Origin: Actibacterium sp. MT2.3-13A
GTDB taxonomy: Bacteria > Pseudomonadota > Alphaproteobacteria > Rhodobacterales > Rhodobacteraceae
Reading direction: 5' to 3'
NCBI RefSeq assembly: GCF_018139985.1
Contig: NZ_JAGSOU010000024.1
Location: 1-42,529, forward strand
Length of the DNA: 42,529 nucleotides
Shown: piece after piece, positions 6,039 to 14,844 of the stretch
How the letters are laid out: the number at the start of each line of letters is the position of its first letter
Position numbering within the stretch: the first letter of the stretch is position 1
Notes under the pieces: generated by a model
The model's input: the letters and a program-made list of their open reading frames with translations, nothing else
Databases searched by the model: none
What the model was told of the DNA's origin: nothing
Made by a program: the position numbers and the translations under genes

Positions 6039-6309
6039 CAGCCGCGCCCGGGCACGGCGCGCTTCCGACGACGACGGGGCCCCGGCGGGACTGACCGCCG
6101 GCACCGTCGTCCTGACGATGGATGGCGCGATGCCGGTCGAATTTCTGTGCTCCGGCGACCGGATCATCACCCGCGCCGGCATGCGCGTGCTCCGTCGCAT
6201 CGACACACCCGCGCCACGGGCGTTCCGCCTCGAATTCGATCACCCGCAGGTGATCTATGCCGACGGGCGACCGGTCCACGCCGGCACCTGCAGCCCTGCG
6301 CCGGCCTGA
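6013..6309 (+). CDS. Miniature Hint-domain protein 2
   Basis: A 98-residue tandem paralogue of the preceding protein. The first 30 residues are charged and probably disordered (many Arg/Asp); then comes AGTVVLTMDGAMPVE, SGDRIITRAG, and LEFDHPQVIYADGRPV. It too lacks an obvious catalytic Cys and terminal His-Asn. The start at 6013 lies inside the end of the upstream gene, so translation is probably coupled. Its 3' end overlaps the 3' end of the convergent nnr gene by 55 bp (6255-6309). That overlap lowers certainty a little, but the conserved Hint block lies outside it. Confidence 0.6.
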   Translation: MTADRTPNDSRARARRASDDDGAPAGLTAGTVVLTMDGAMPVEFLCSGDRIITRAGMRVLRRIDTPAPRAFRLEFDHPQVIYADGRPVHAGTCSPAPA

Positions 6310-7868
6310 AGTTCCAGCGCGCGGAGCACCCGCGGCAGGACCTCCGGCAGATCCTCGGCGATCAGGCCGGGGCCGAATTCCAGAGCAGCCTCCACATGCA
6401 GCGCGGCGGCGGTTTCGGCCGCGCGCATCGGCGCCAGCCCGCGCGCGAGCAGCCCGGTGATGAACCCCGCCAGAACATCCCCCGCCCCGGCCGTCGCCAG
6501 CCAGGGCGCGGCGCGCGCGTAGCAGGCCGCGTTGACCACGCAGCGCCCGGTCGGATCGGCGATCACCGTGTCCGCCCCCTTGAACAGCACCACGCAGCCC
6601 GCACGCGCCGCGGCGGCGCGGGTCGCCTCGACCTTCGACCAGGCCGGGCCGCTCTCGGCGGGGGCCTCCAGTTTCGCGGCGATGTCGGGAAAGAGGCGCG
6701 CGAACTCGCCGCCATGCGGGGTCAGCACGCAGCCGCCATGCAGCATCTCGAACAGCGCCTCGGGCGCCTCCGCGAACACGCTCAGCGCATCGGCGTCCAG
6801 CACGCAGGCCCGGCCCGATTGCAGGGCACGGCGGACCAGGTCGCGGGTCTCGCCCCCCAGGCCCAGCCCCGGGCCGAGGCACAGCGCGTTGAGCCGCGCA
6901 TCCTCAAGCAACTCGTCCAGCCCCGCGGCGCCGTCGCAGTGCCGCAGCATGATCGCGGTCAGCTGCGCCGCGCATTCCTCAAGCGCCGATTTCGGCGCCG
7001 CCACGGTAACCAGCCCCGCCCCGATCCTGAGCGCGCCGCGCGCCGCCAGCCGCGCCGCGCCCGAGCGCGCCTTCGGCCCCGACAGGATCAGCGCGTGACC
7101 GTGGGCGTATTTGTGATCGCCCTGCGACTTCGCCATGAGCGCGGGGTCCGCGGGCGCGGCGCGGTGGCAGAGATCGGGCGCCTCCGGCGGGAGTATTTTC
7201 TCCCAAGAAGAAAGCCCGATGTCCTTGCAGACCAGCCGGCCGCAATGGCGGGGGCCGTCGCCGAGCACATGGCCGAGCTTGGCGCGGTGAAACGTCACCG
7301 TCAGATCCGCCGACACCGCCGCGGGACCATGCAGCCCCTCCCCGGCCAGCACCCGGCCGCTGTCCGCGCACAGACCGCTGGGGATGTCCACCGCGACGAT
7401 GGCGGGGCGGCCCTCGCCCCGCCCCGACAGCAGCCGCAGAAGCGCATCGAGCCCCTCGAGCGGCCGGACAAGGCCGATGCCGAACAGCGCATCGACCACG
7501 ACATCCGCCTGCAGATCGTCGCGGGCCGTGGCCTCCTCGATCGTGCCCGGCCTGCGCCCCCAGCGCTCGAAATTGGCCCGGGCGTCAGGGGGCAGCGCCG
7601 CCGGATCGCCGTAGAGGAACAGCTCCACCGCCCAGCCCCAGGCCTCCAGCAGCCGCGCCACGACGAAGCCGTCGCCGCCGTTGTTGCCCGGCCCGCAGAG
7701 CACCGCCGCGCGCTGCGGCGCGCGGGCGAGCGCCGGCCATTCCTCGAAGATGGCCTCGACCACGCCGCGGCCGGCGCGCTCCATCAGCTCCAGCCCGGAG
7801 ACCGCGCCGGAGCCCATCGCGGCCTGCTCGATGGCGCGCATTTGGGCAGATGTCAGAAGTTCACGCAT
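6255..7868 (-). CDS. nnr: Bifunctional NAD(P)H-hydrate epimerase / ADP-dependent NAD(P)H-hydrate dehydratase
   Basis: A 537-residue two-domain repair enzyme for hydrated NADH and NADPH. The N-terminal YjeF/NnrE epimerase domain (about 1-210) shows CGPGNNGGDGFVVARLL and DALFGIGLVRPLEG. The C-terminal ribokinase-like NnrD dehydratase (about 235-525) shows LGPGLGLG, LDADALSVFA, LTPHGGEFARLF, LFKGADTVIADP and ATAGAGDVLAGFI with the ADP and catalytic Asp residues. The linker near residues 219-232 (SSWEKILPPEAP) is encoded by a copy of the dispersed palindromic repeat described below. The frame extends to a TTG at 7883, but the ATG at 7868, with GAGG nine bases upstream, is preferred. Its 3' end overlaps the convergent Hint gene. 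Confidence 0.95.
   Translation of the reverse strand: MRELLTSAQMRAIEQAAMGSGAVSGLELMERAGRGVVEAIFEEWPALARAPQRAAVLCGPGNNGGDGFVVARLLEAWGWAVELFLYGDPAALPPDARANFERWGRRPGTIEEATARDDLQADVVVDALFGIGLVRPLEGLDALLRLLSGRGEGRPAIVAVDIPSGLCADSGRVLAGEGLHGPAAVSADLTVTFHRAKLGHVLGDGPRHCGRLVCKDIGLSSWEKILPPEAPDLCHRAAPADPALMAKSQGDHKYAHGHALILSGPKARSGAARLAARGALRIGAGLVTVAAPKSALEECAAQLTAIMLRHCDGAAGLDELLEDARLNALCLGPGLGLGGETRDLVRRALQSGRACVLDADALSVFAEAPEALFEMLHGGCVLTPHGGEFARLFPDIAAKLEAPAESGPAWSKVEATRAAAARAGCVVLFKGADTVIADPTGRCVVNAACYARAAPWLATAGAGDVLAGFITGLLARGLAPMRAAETAAALHVEAALEFGPGLIAEDLPEVLPRVLRALELQAGAGLQVPAWTGRPSA
7191..7214 (-). repeat. Dispersed palindromic repeat, copy A (inside nnr)
   Basis: On the minus strand this reads CTTTCTTCTTGG then GAGAAAATACTC, followed by CCGCCGGAGGC. 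The same composite recurs at 25482-25510 between genes. Here it is in frame and encodes the linker of nnr. Confidence 0.7.
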
Positions 7869-7976
7869 TCCTTGGCGCCTCAAAAGTTCACAAACCGCAC
7901 ATCACAGCAGCAAGTTGCACAATTTTTAATCACGTCATTCGGAATCCGCGCGGGCGGCTTCCGCCGTCCAGCCTAG

Positions 7977-8384
<408 letters not shown>

Positions 8385-8446
8385 TAATCGGCACGGGCCC
8401 CCTGCCCGGCCAGACGAGACCAATCCAAAGAAGGGAAGAAGGTCAC

Positions 8447-9853
8447 ATGAGCAAAGACGCAGTTCTCAAGGCCATCGCGGACGAAGGTGTCGAATATGTC
8501 GACATCCGCTTCACCGACCCGCGCGGCAAGTTGCAGCACGTCACCGTGGTGTCTGACCTGGTGGACGAAGATTTCCTCGACGAAGGCTTCATGTTCGACG
8601 GCTCGTCGATCGCCGGCTGGAAGTCGATCGAAGCTTCGGACATGAAGCTGATGCCCGACACCAACAGCATCTACATGGATCCGTTCTACGCCGAGAAGAC
8701 GCTGGCGATCCATTGCTCGGTCGTCGAGCCCGACACCGGCGAGCATTACGAGCGCGACCCGCGCGGCACCGCCGAGAAGGCCGAGGCCTATCTGAAGTCC
8801 TCCGGCATCGGCGACGTCTCCTACTGGGGCCCCGAGGCCGAATTCTTCGTGTTCGACGATGTGCGCTACTCGGTCGAGATGAACAAGGTGTCCTACCAGG
8901 TGGACGCGCAGGACGCGGCCTGGAACACCGACACCGAGTATGAGATGGGCAACACGGGCCACCGCCCGGGCGTCAAGGGCGGCTACTTCCCGGTGAACCC
9001 GCTCGACGACGCGCAGGATCTGCGCTCGGAGATGCTGTCCACCATGAAGCGCATGGGCATGAAGGTCGACAAGCACCACCACGAGGTGGCGACGTGCCAG
9101 CATGAGCTGGGGCTGATCTTCGGCACCCTGGTCGAGCAGGCCGACCACCTGCAGAAATACAAATACGTCATCCACAACGTGGCGCATGCCTATGGCAAGT
9201 CGGCCACCTTCATGCCCAAGCCGATCTACGGCGACAACGGCACCGGCATGCATGTCAACATGTCGATCTGGAAGGACGGCAAGCCGCTCTTCGCGGGCGA
9301 TAAATACGCCGACCTCAGCCAGGAGGCGATCTACTACATCGGCGGCATCCTGAAGCACGCCAAGACGCTGAACGCCTTCACCAACCCCTCCACCAACTCC
9401 TACAAGCGCCTGATCCCCGGCTTCGAGGCCCCGGTTCTCCGCGCCTACTCGGCCCGCAACCGTTCGGGCTGCGTCCGGATCCCGTGGACGGAATCGCCGA
9501 AGGCCAAGCGCGTCGAGGCCCGCTTCCCCGACCCGTCCGCCAACCCCTACCTGGCCTTCTCGGCGCTGCTGATGGCCGGTCTCGACGGGATCAAGAACAA
9601 GATCGATCCGGGCGAGGCGATGGACAAGAACCTCTACGATCTGCCCGCCGAAGAGCTGCAGGGCATCCCCACCGTCTGCGCCAGCCTGCGTGAGGCGCTG
9701 GAGTGCCTGGAGGCCGATCACGACTTCCTGCTGGCCGGCGACGTGTTCACCAAGGACCAGATCCAGGGCTACCTGAACCTGAAGTGGGAAGAGGTCTACG
9801 CCTACGAGCACACCCCGCACCCGATCGAGTTCAAGATGTACTACAGCTGCTGA
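8447..9853 (+). CDS. glnA: Type I glutamine synthetase
   Basis: A 468-residue GSI-beta glutamine synthetase that makes glutamine from glutamate, ammonia and ATP as a dodecamer. The N-terminal beta-grasp domain ([15 protein letters not shown]) and DGSSIAGW precede the catalytic domain, with [33 protein letters not shown] and the R-rich [15 protein letters not shown]. Tyr397 in KNLYDLP is the adenylylation site used by GlnE, so activity is under covalent control. A GAAGGGAAGAAGG ribosome site precedes the ATG. A strong terminator follows. Confidence 0.98.
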   Translation: MSKDAVLKAIADEGVEYVDIRFTDPRGKLQHVTVVSDLVDEDFLDEGFMFDGSSIAGWKSIEASDMKLMPDTNSIYMDPFYAEKTLAIHCSVVEPDTGEHYERDPRGTAEKAEAYLKSSGIGDVSYWGPEAEFFVFDDVRYSVEMNKVSYQVDAQDAAWNTDTEYEMGNTGHRPGVKGGYFPVNPLDDAQDLRSEMLSTMKRMGMKVDKHHHEVATCQHELGLIFGTLVEQADHLQKYKYVIHNVAHAYGKSATFMPKPIYGDNGTGMHVNMSIWKDGKPLFAGDKYADLSQEAIYYIGGILKHAKTLNAFTNPSTNSYKRLIPGFEAPVLRAYSARNRSGCVRIPWTESPKAKRVEARFPDPSANPYLAFSALLMAGLDGIKNKIDPGEAMDKNLYDLPAEELQGIPTVCASLREALECLEADHDFLLAGDVFTKDQIQGYLNLKWEEVYAYEHTPHPIEFKMYYSC

Positions 9854-9876
9854 TCCCCCGGGACAGAGCGATTTGG

Positions 9877-9905
9877 AAAGGCCCCCGCGCGTCGGGGGCC
9901 TTTTT
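9877..9905 (+). terminator. Intrinsic terminator after glnA
   Basis: AAAGGCCCCCG (9877-9887) pairs with CGGGGGCCTTT (9893-9903) around a 5-base loop and runs into TTTTTC. It ends the glnB-glnA transcript. Confidence 0.92.
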
Positions 9906-10198
9906 CTTGTGCGCCGGCCGCGAATCCTTTGAGGCGGCTGCCGGCAGAGCGCCACGCCCGCGTGGCGAACGACGCGAATCCCCCGTCTTCCGGATGATCC
10001 TCATGCCGACACCCCGGCCCGGCGCGGCCGATGCGGCCCCGCGCCGCCGCCGTTGCGCCGAAATGCGTTTCCAATGTGGCGAGAATGGTTAACGCCTGCC
10101 CAATTGGAACGGAAATCTCCCCAATCAAGCCCAACTGTCTCCCCATTCCCCGGCCAGTGTCGAAGCAACGGAAAACATCCGGGTTACGGAGTTGAACC
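9906..10198. other. Intergenic region, no gene seen
   Basis: About 290 bases with no supported gene. It contains a short perfect hairpin (CGCCACGC/GCGTGGCG, 9950-9967) and a more A/T-rich stretch after 10065 that probably carries the promoter of the next gene; no clear -35/-10 pair stands out. Confidence 0.5.
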
Positions 10199-11224
10199 AT
10201 GTCGGATTTCACGAGCAGCACGACCGCGACCATCCTGTTTGATGGCCCGCCGGATCTCGATTTCGTCGGTCTGATCAACGAGTTGAAGCGGACGTTCCGC
10301 AATATCGCCCTCGAATTCGACGAGATCGAGGTGGACGAGCACCTCTACGCGCTGTTCACCAACGACCGCCTGACGCTGCGCGTCGCCCGCGGCCAGGTGC
10401 CGGTCGCGGCCGAGGCGCTGGCCGCCTCGGGCCGCCCCAACCAGGTGCGCAGCTCGGAGGAGGAAATCGCCGGGATGCTGCATGACTACACCGACACGCT
10501 GACCGTGTCGGTCTCCGATGGCGCCGGCCGCAGCGTGCCCGAGCGGCTGCGCGTGTCGGTCTGCTACCACGTCGTGCGCCAGGTGCTGCGCAGCCACGAG
10601 GCAAGCCTGGTGCATTGGCACCACACCAACACCCTGTTCACCGCCGAAGAGTTCGAGAACCCGACCAACGCGCAACCCACGGTGACGCCGCGCCGTCCCA
10701 AGGCCACCGGAAACCGCGTGCCGCGCCCCAAGCCGCTGGAGGGCACCCTTCCGGGCGGGCTGGGCCGGTTTTCGGCCGGCTACATGGGCGTGGCGGAGAA
10801 CCACACCCGCCTCGACGAGAGCTTCGCCCAGGTCGTCGATCCCGAGCACGCCCAGATCCACGATGCCGAAACCGTCGAGGACACCCCGCGCAGCGGCTGG
10901 ACGGACATCCTGCCCAACATTGCCCCCAGCGAGGAAAAGCTGCGCCGCTCGCGCCTGGCGATCTTCGCCAGCGACCTGATCGAGATCGAGGACGTCAAGC
11001 TCGATGCGCCCAAGGCGGAGCCCGAACTGCCCGAGCAGCTGACCGTCTATGTGATGACCCTGACCATCATGGTGATGATGTTCCCGGCCGGGTTCGCGAT
11101 GATGATCTACAACATCCTCGCCGGCGAGAACCTGAAGATGACGGCGCGGGCGATGGCGCTGACCGGCGTCGGCATCGCGCTGAACTTCGCGGGCATCACC
11201 GACCAGCTGATCTCGCTGATCTGA
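10199..11224 (+). CDS. Uncharacterised membrane protein with two C-terminal spans
   Basis: A 341-residue protein I do not recognise. Residues 1-130 look like a compact folded domain (DLDFVGLINELKRTFRNIAL, EVDEHLYALFTNDRLTLRVA). Residues 155-190 are Pro/Arg-rich and probably a linker. Around 281-306 and 317-336 are two hydrophobic segments (YVMTLTIMVMMFPAGFAMM and ARAMALTGVGIALNFAGI), so it is likely anchored in the inner membrane with a large cytoplasmic N-terminal part. No signal peptide. It stands alone: glnA ends with a terminator before it, and a terminator follows. Codon use is that of a core gene. Function not assigned. Confidence 0.88.
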   Translation: MSDFTSSTTATILFDGPPDLDFVGLINELKRTFRNIALEFDEIEVDEHLYALFTNDRLTLRVARGQVPVAAEALAASGRPNQVRSSEEEIAGMLHDYTDTLTVSVSDGAGRSVPERLRVSVCYHVVRQVLRSHEASLVHWHHTNTLFTAEEFENPTNAQPTVTPRRPKATGNRVPRPKPLEGTLPGGLGRFSAGYMGVAENHTRLDESFAQVVDPEHAQIHDAETVEDTPRSGWTDILPNIAPSEEKLRRSRLAIFASDLIEIEDVKLDAPKAEPELPEQLTVYVMTLTIMVMMFPAGFAMMIYNILAGENLKMTARAMALTGVGIALNFAGITDQLISLI

Positions 11225-11244
11225 TCGCCCCGCGACACCGACAG

Positions 11245-11268
11245 GGCCCCGCCGCGCGCGGGGCCTTT
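11245..11268 (+). terminator. Intrinsic terminator after the membrane protein
   Basis: GGCCCCGC (11245-11252) pairs with GCGGGGCC (11258-11265) around CGCGC, followed by TTTCGTGTTT. Confidence 0.75.
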
Positions 11269-11296
11269 CGTGTTTGGGCGACGCCGCCCCCTGGCC

Positions 11297-12499
11297 TCAC
11301 GGCCGGGCGTAGAGCATCAGCCCCCAGTCGCCCAGCGCCCGGTGCAGCGGCGCCCAGGCGGCGGCGAATCCCACCGGGTCGAGCCCCGCGCGCTGCGCGA
11401 TCCCGCCCAGGCTGCGCCGTCCGTCGATCGCCGCCAGCAGAGGGGCCGCGGATTTCGGCAGCGGCACGGTGATCTTCTCGGCCCCCTGGGTCAGGCGCAA
11501 CGCGCCCTTGGCGGCCGCCACCCGCGCCAGTTGCGCCCCCGTGCCGCCCTTGATCTGCGGCACCAGGCTCAGGTCCGAGGGCCGCGCCAGCGCCTGCGCC
11601 CCCCGCCCCGCCGCCACCGCATAGGCGACATGGGTCTTGATCGTGCCGCGCAGTTTCTCCGCCAGCGCCATGCGCTGGGTCCGGTCCAGCCCCGCCGGCG
11701 CGCGCACGCCCTCGGGCAGCAGAAGGTCCAGATCGTAAAGCGCCGGCTGGGTGAAGCTGACCAGTTCCAGCCCCGCCCGCGCGAGGCTGTCGTCAAGCTC
11801 GTTCACCGTGTAGGGCCGGTCCTGGCTGTGCAGCAGCAGGTCGTAGAACCCCGCGTCGCTGGCGTCGTGATCGACCAGATGCGGGTTGCGCTTGAACGGG
11901 TGACCCTCGGGCAACCCCGCGAAGACCCGCTTCGCCATCGTCAGCTTGTCCCGCGGCGCCAGCCCCGCCCCGAGCGCGCCGAACGCCTCCTGCAAGGGAT
12001 AGACGCCCGAGCGCCCGTAAGGCGCATAGACCATCAGCCCGATCCCGCCGCCCGGCGCCAGCGCGCGCGACAGCGCGTCGAACCCCGCCTGCGGCTCGGG
12101 CAGGTGATGCAGCACCCCGCAGCAATCGATATAGTCGAAGGTGCCGTAATCGGCGGCCTCCAGCAGGCTGCCGGTCTCGAACCGGATGCCGGTCAGCCCG
12201 CGCACCCGCGCCCGCTCCTCCGCGATGGCGCGCGCGGCGGTGGAAAGGTCGAGATAGGTGATTTCGTAGGGCCGCCCCGCCGCCGTCAGAAGCGCGGCCA
12301 GCTGGATCAGCCCGTCGCCCGTCCCGCCCCCGGCGATCAGCGCGCGCAGCGGCCGCGTCCAGTCGCGCTGGCCCGCGAACAGGAAATGGTCGATCTCCCA
12401 GGGGTGCGAGGGCGAGCCGGTGATCAGCCGCCGGCGCTCATCCGCCGGGTCGCGTTCGGGATAGGGATAGGCCTCGTATTGCGCCTGCACCTCGCTCAT
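11297..12499 (-). CDS. Class I SAM-dependent methyltransferase
   Basis: A 400-residue protein with a Rossmann methyltransferase domain: LIAGGGTGDGLIQLA is the SAM-binding motif I (about residues 53-67), ITYLDLS holds the acidic residue of motif II, and FDYIDCCGVLHHLPEP is motif IV/V. The start MSEVQAQYEAYPYPERD is the typical opening of a family of bacterial methyltransferases. The C-terminal 80 residues (ITVPLPKSAAPLLAAIDG...) look like a small winged-helix or PqqD-like module. The ATG at 12499 overlaps the TGA of the upstream DUF3445 gene (ATGA), so the two are translated together. The substrate is unknown; the pairing suggests a methylated amine or related metabolite. Confidence 0.88.
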   Translation of the reverse strand: MSEVQAQYEAYPYPERDPADERRRLITGSPSHPWEIDHFLFAGQRDWTRPLRALIAGGGTGDGLIQLAALLTAAGRPYEITYLDLSTAARAIAEERARVRGLTGIRFETGSLLEAADYGTFDYIDCCGVLHHLPEPQAGFDALSRALAPGGGIGLMVYAPYGRSGVYPLQEAFGALGAGLAPRDKLTMAKRVFAGLPEGHPFKRNPHLVDHDASDAGFYDLLLHSQDRPYTVNELDDSLARAGLELVSFTQPALYDLDLLLPEGVRAPAGLDRTQRMALAEKLRGTIKTHVAYAVAAGRGAQALARPSDLSLVPQIKGGTGAQLARVAAAKGALRLTQGAEKITVPLPKSAAPLLAAIDGRRSLGGIAQRAGLDPVGFAAAWAPLHRALGDWGLMLYARP

Positions 12500-13296
12500 C
12501 GGCGCATGTCCCGTCCGGCAGCCGCGTGACCGTCCAGCGTCGCCTTCTGGTCTGCCGAGAGATCCTCCACCCGAACGACATAGGTGTGGATCGAGAACAC
12601 CACGGCGCGACTCTCGGGAAGGCGCAGCAGGCATTGCCGCTCGGACCGCATGAAGGGCGCGGCGCCCGCCGCGTCGCTGCGCGGCGCGGCCTCCGGGCGC
12701 GGCTGGAACAGCGCCGGATCCTCGTAGAGATGCGCGTTCGCCCGCCACAGCATCCGCCCCGGCGCGAGGCCGTCGAACAGGCGCTGCACGCGCCGGGCGA
12801 TATCCTCGTCATAGGGCGCCACCGGGACATGGAGGCGGATCAGCGGGCGCATGAATTTCTCCGCCAGCGTCCAGCTGGCGGGAAAACACAGCGCCGCGCC
12901 GGTCAGCACATGCTCCGCGCCGCGCTTTTCCATCAGGCACAGATCCTCCTGCACCAGCCGCCCGGCGGTCAACAGCGGCGCGTCGCGGTCGATCGGCACG
13001 CGCACCCCGTCGGGCCGGGTCACGGCCCCCTGCGCGATCCCGAAATCGCCGCGCGCGGCCAGATGCGCCAGCACCCTGTCCAGCAGCTCCCGCGCCGCCG
13101 GCAGCGCGGCCGGGTCGAGGGCATGGACCTTGTCCGGCGCCTGCGCGAACAGCCGGTCGCGCTCGGCCATCTGGCCGGCGTAGGCCTCGTCCACCACCAG
13201 CCAGTCGGCCGGGTCGAGCGGCAGGATCCCCGGCAGACGCGACATCCGCGGGTCCGCCCAGGGCGTGTGGGGAAGTGTTTTCTGCAGGATCGCCAT
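12496..13296 (-). CDS. DUF3445 haem-dependent oxidative N-demethylase-family protein
   Basis: A 266-residue member of the DUF3445 family, whose studied members are haem-dependent monooxygenases or oxidative N-demethylases acting on methylated amines. Family features seen: the opening MAILQKTLPHTPWADPR, LDPADWLVVDEAYAGQMAERDRLFA, the LCLMEKRG...LTGAALCFPASWTLAEKFMRPL core, and FSIHTYVVRVEDLS near the end. The start at 13296 has AAGGGGGG directly upstream; the open frame continues to 13329 without a better start. Overlaps the methyltransferase by ATGA. The reaction here is inferred from family only. Confidence 0.85.
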   Translation of the reverse strand: MAILQKTLPHTPWADPRMSRLPGILPLDPADWLVVDEAYAGQMAERDRLFAQAPDKVHALDPAALPAARELLDRVLAHLAARGDFGIAQGAVTRPDGVRVPIDRDAPLLTAGRLVQEDLCLMEKRGAEHVLTGAALCFPASWTLAEKFMRPLIRLHVPVAPYDEDIARRVQRLFDGLAPGRMLWRANAHLYEDPALFQPRPEAAPRSDAAGAAPFMRSERQCLLRLPESRAVVFSIHTYVVRVEDLSADQKATLDGHAAAGRDMRR

Positions 13297-13460
13297 GCCC
13301 CCCTTATAACGCCCCCGCGCGCCTCTCAAAGGCCGAATCCGTCCCCCGGCGCAGCGCCGTCACAGGCCCTCACCAAGGCGTGACGCAGGCAGCCTCCGGG
13401 TTGCGGCCGGCGGGCGCGCGGCCCACTCTGGGCCCGACAAGTCACAGCAGGGATCACATC

Positions 13461-14675
13461 ATGCCGATGGAAAGACTCACCTTCCCGGGCCATGCCGGCG
13501 CCCCGCTCGCCGCCCGGCTCGACCTGCCCGAGGGGCCGCATCTGGCCACCGCGCTTTTTGCCCATTGCTTCGCCTGCGGCGAGGATATCGCCGCGGCGCG
13601 CCGCATCGCGCAAAGGCTGGCCGCGATGGGCATCGCGGTGCTGCGATTCGATTTCACCGGGCTCGGCCATTCGGGCGGAGAGTTCGGAAACGCCCGCTTT
13701 GCTGCCAACGTGCAGGATCTCGAGGCCGCCGCCCGCCACCTGGAGACCCGCGGCATGGCGCCCGACCTGCTGATCGGCCATTCGCTGGCCGGCGCGGCGG
13801 TGCTGAAAACCGCGCCGCGCCTGGGCAACGTCAAGGCGCTGGTGACCATCGGCGCCCCCTTCGACCCCGATCATGTCGCCCGCAACTTCGCCCCCGCCCA
13901 TCCCACGCTGACCCCCGCGGGGGTGATCGAGATGTCGCTGGGCGGCAGGACCGTCCGCGTCGCCCGCGATTTCGCCGACGACATCGCCGCCGAGCGGCTG
14001 GAACCCGCCATCGCCGGGCTGAACCGCGCGCTGCTCGTGATGCACGCGACGCGCGACGGGGTGGTGGGGATCGAGAACGCCCACGCGATCTTCCGCACCG
14101 CCGGGCATCCCAAGAGCTTCGTCACCCTGGACGATGCCGATCACCTGGTCTCCGACCCCGCCGATGCCGAATACGCGGCCGACATGATCGCCGCCTGGGT
14201 CGCCCGACGGCTCGGCCTCCAGGCCCCGCCCCCGCCCCCCGGCGCGCCCGAGGGCATCGTCCGCGTCTGCGAGATCGACCCCGAGGGCTTCCTGCAGGAC
14301 GTCCAGCACGGGCCGCATCACCACGCGCTGGCGGACGAACCCGAAGCCTATGGCGGCACCAACCGCGGCATGTCGCCCTACGGTTTCCTCGCCGCCGGCC
14401 TCGGCGCCTGCACCTCGATGACCCTCCGCCTCTATGCCCGGCGCAAGGGCTGGCCGCTCGCCCATCTGCGGGTAGACGTCACCCATGACAAGGTCCACGC
14501 CCAGGACGCCGCGCATGGCGCCGAGCTCAAGATCGACCGCTTCATCCGCGAGATAACGCTCGAGGGGGAACTCGATGCCGACCAGCGCGCCCGCCTGCTC
14601 CAGGTCGCGGACAAATGCCCGGTGCACCAGACCCTGACCCGCAGTTCCAAAGTCGAAACCCGCCTGCGCGACTGA
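13461..14675 (+). CDS. Alpha/beta hydrolase fused to an OsmC-family peroxidase domain
   Basis: A 404-residue two-domain protein. The N-terminal alpha/beta hydrolase (about 1-255) has the nucleophile elbow GHSLAG with Ser108, the TGLGHSGG oxyanion region, and LDDADHLVSDPADAE with the likely catalytic His. The C-terminal OsmC/Ohr-like domain (about 265-404) has the two redox cysteines in GLGACTSMTLRLYARRKGW and VADKCPVHQTL, expected to reduce organic hydroperoxides. This fusion is a known architecture. The ATG at 13461 is chosen because the frame upstream of it reads unlike protein. No redox regulator gene is adjacent. Confidence 0.93.
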   Translation: MPMERLTFPGHAGAPLAARLDLPEGPHLATALFAHCFACGEDIAAARRIAQRLAAMGIAVLRFDFTGLGHSGGEFGNARFAANVQDLEAAARHLETRGMAPDLLIGHSLAGAAVLKTAPRLGNVKALVTIGAPFDPDHVARNFAPAHPTLTPAGVIEMSLGGRTVRVARDFADDIAAERLEPAIAGLNRALLVMHATRDGVVGIENAHAIFRTAGHPKSFVTLDDADHLVSDPADAEYAADMIAAWVARRLGLQAPPPPPGAPEGIVRVCEIDPEGFLQDVQHGPHHHALADEPEAYGGTNRGMSPYGFLAAGLGACTSMTLRLYARRKGWPLAHLRVDVTHDKVHAQDAAHGAELKIDRFIREITLEGELDADQRARLLQVADKCPVHQTLTRSSKVETRLRD

Positions 14676-14691
14676 GCCCGCGGCGCATTTT

Positions 14692-14747
14692 GAGTATTTA
14701 TGCCAAGAAGAAGCCCCCAGCCCCCTTCTTCTTGGCGCCAAATACTC
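14692..14747. repeat. Dispersed palindromic repeat, copy B (two inverted units)
   Basis: GAGTATTTATGCC then AAGAAGAAG (14692-14713) faces CTTCTTCTTGG then CGCCAAATACTC (14725-14747), forming a long imperfect hairpin between convergent genes. Related units occur at 7191, 25482, 30388 and 30424. Confidence 0.75.
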
Positions 14748-14775
14748 TCGCGCCGCAGGCGCGAAACAACTGCCC

Positions 14776-14817
14776 GAAGGGCAAAAAGAAATGAGGCGCA
14801 GCCAACGGCTGCGCCTC
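14776..14817 (-). terminator. Intrinsic terminator after bioY
   Basis: Perfect 11-bp arms GAGGCGCAGCC (14793-14803) and GGCTGCGCCTC (14807-14817) with loop AAC; on the minus strand the hairpin runs into CATTTCTTTTTGCC. It ends the bioY transcript. Confidence 0.82.
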
Positions 14818-14844
14818 TCGATTTCACAAACGGCGGAACCCCGG

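Noticed and set aside
9950-9967. Hairpin CGCCACGC/GCGTGGCG after glnA
   Set aside because: No T run and the strong glnA terminator lies just upstream; probably chance in G/C-rich DNA.
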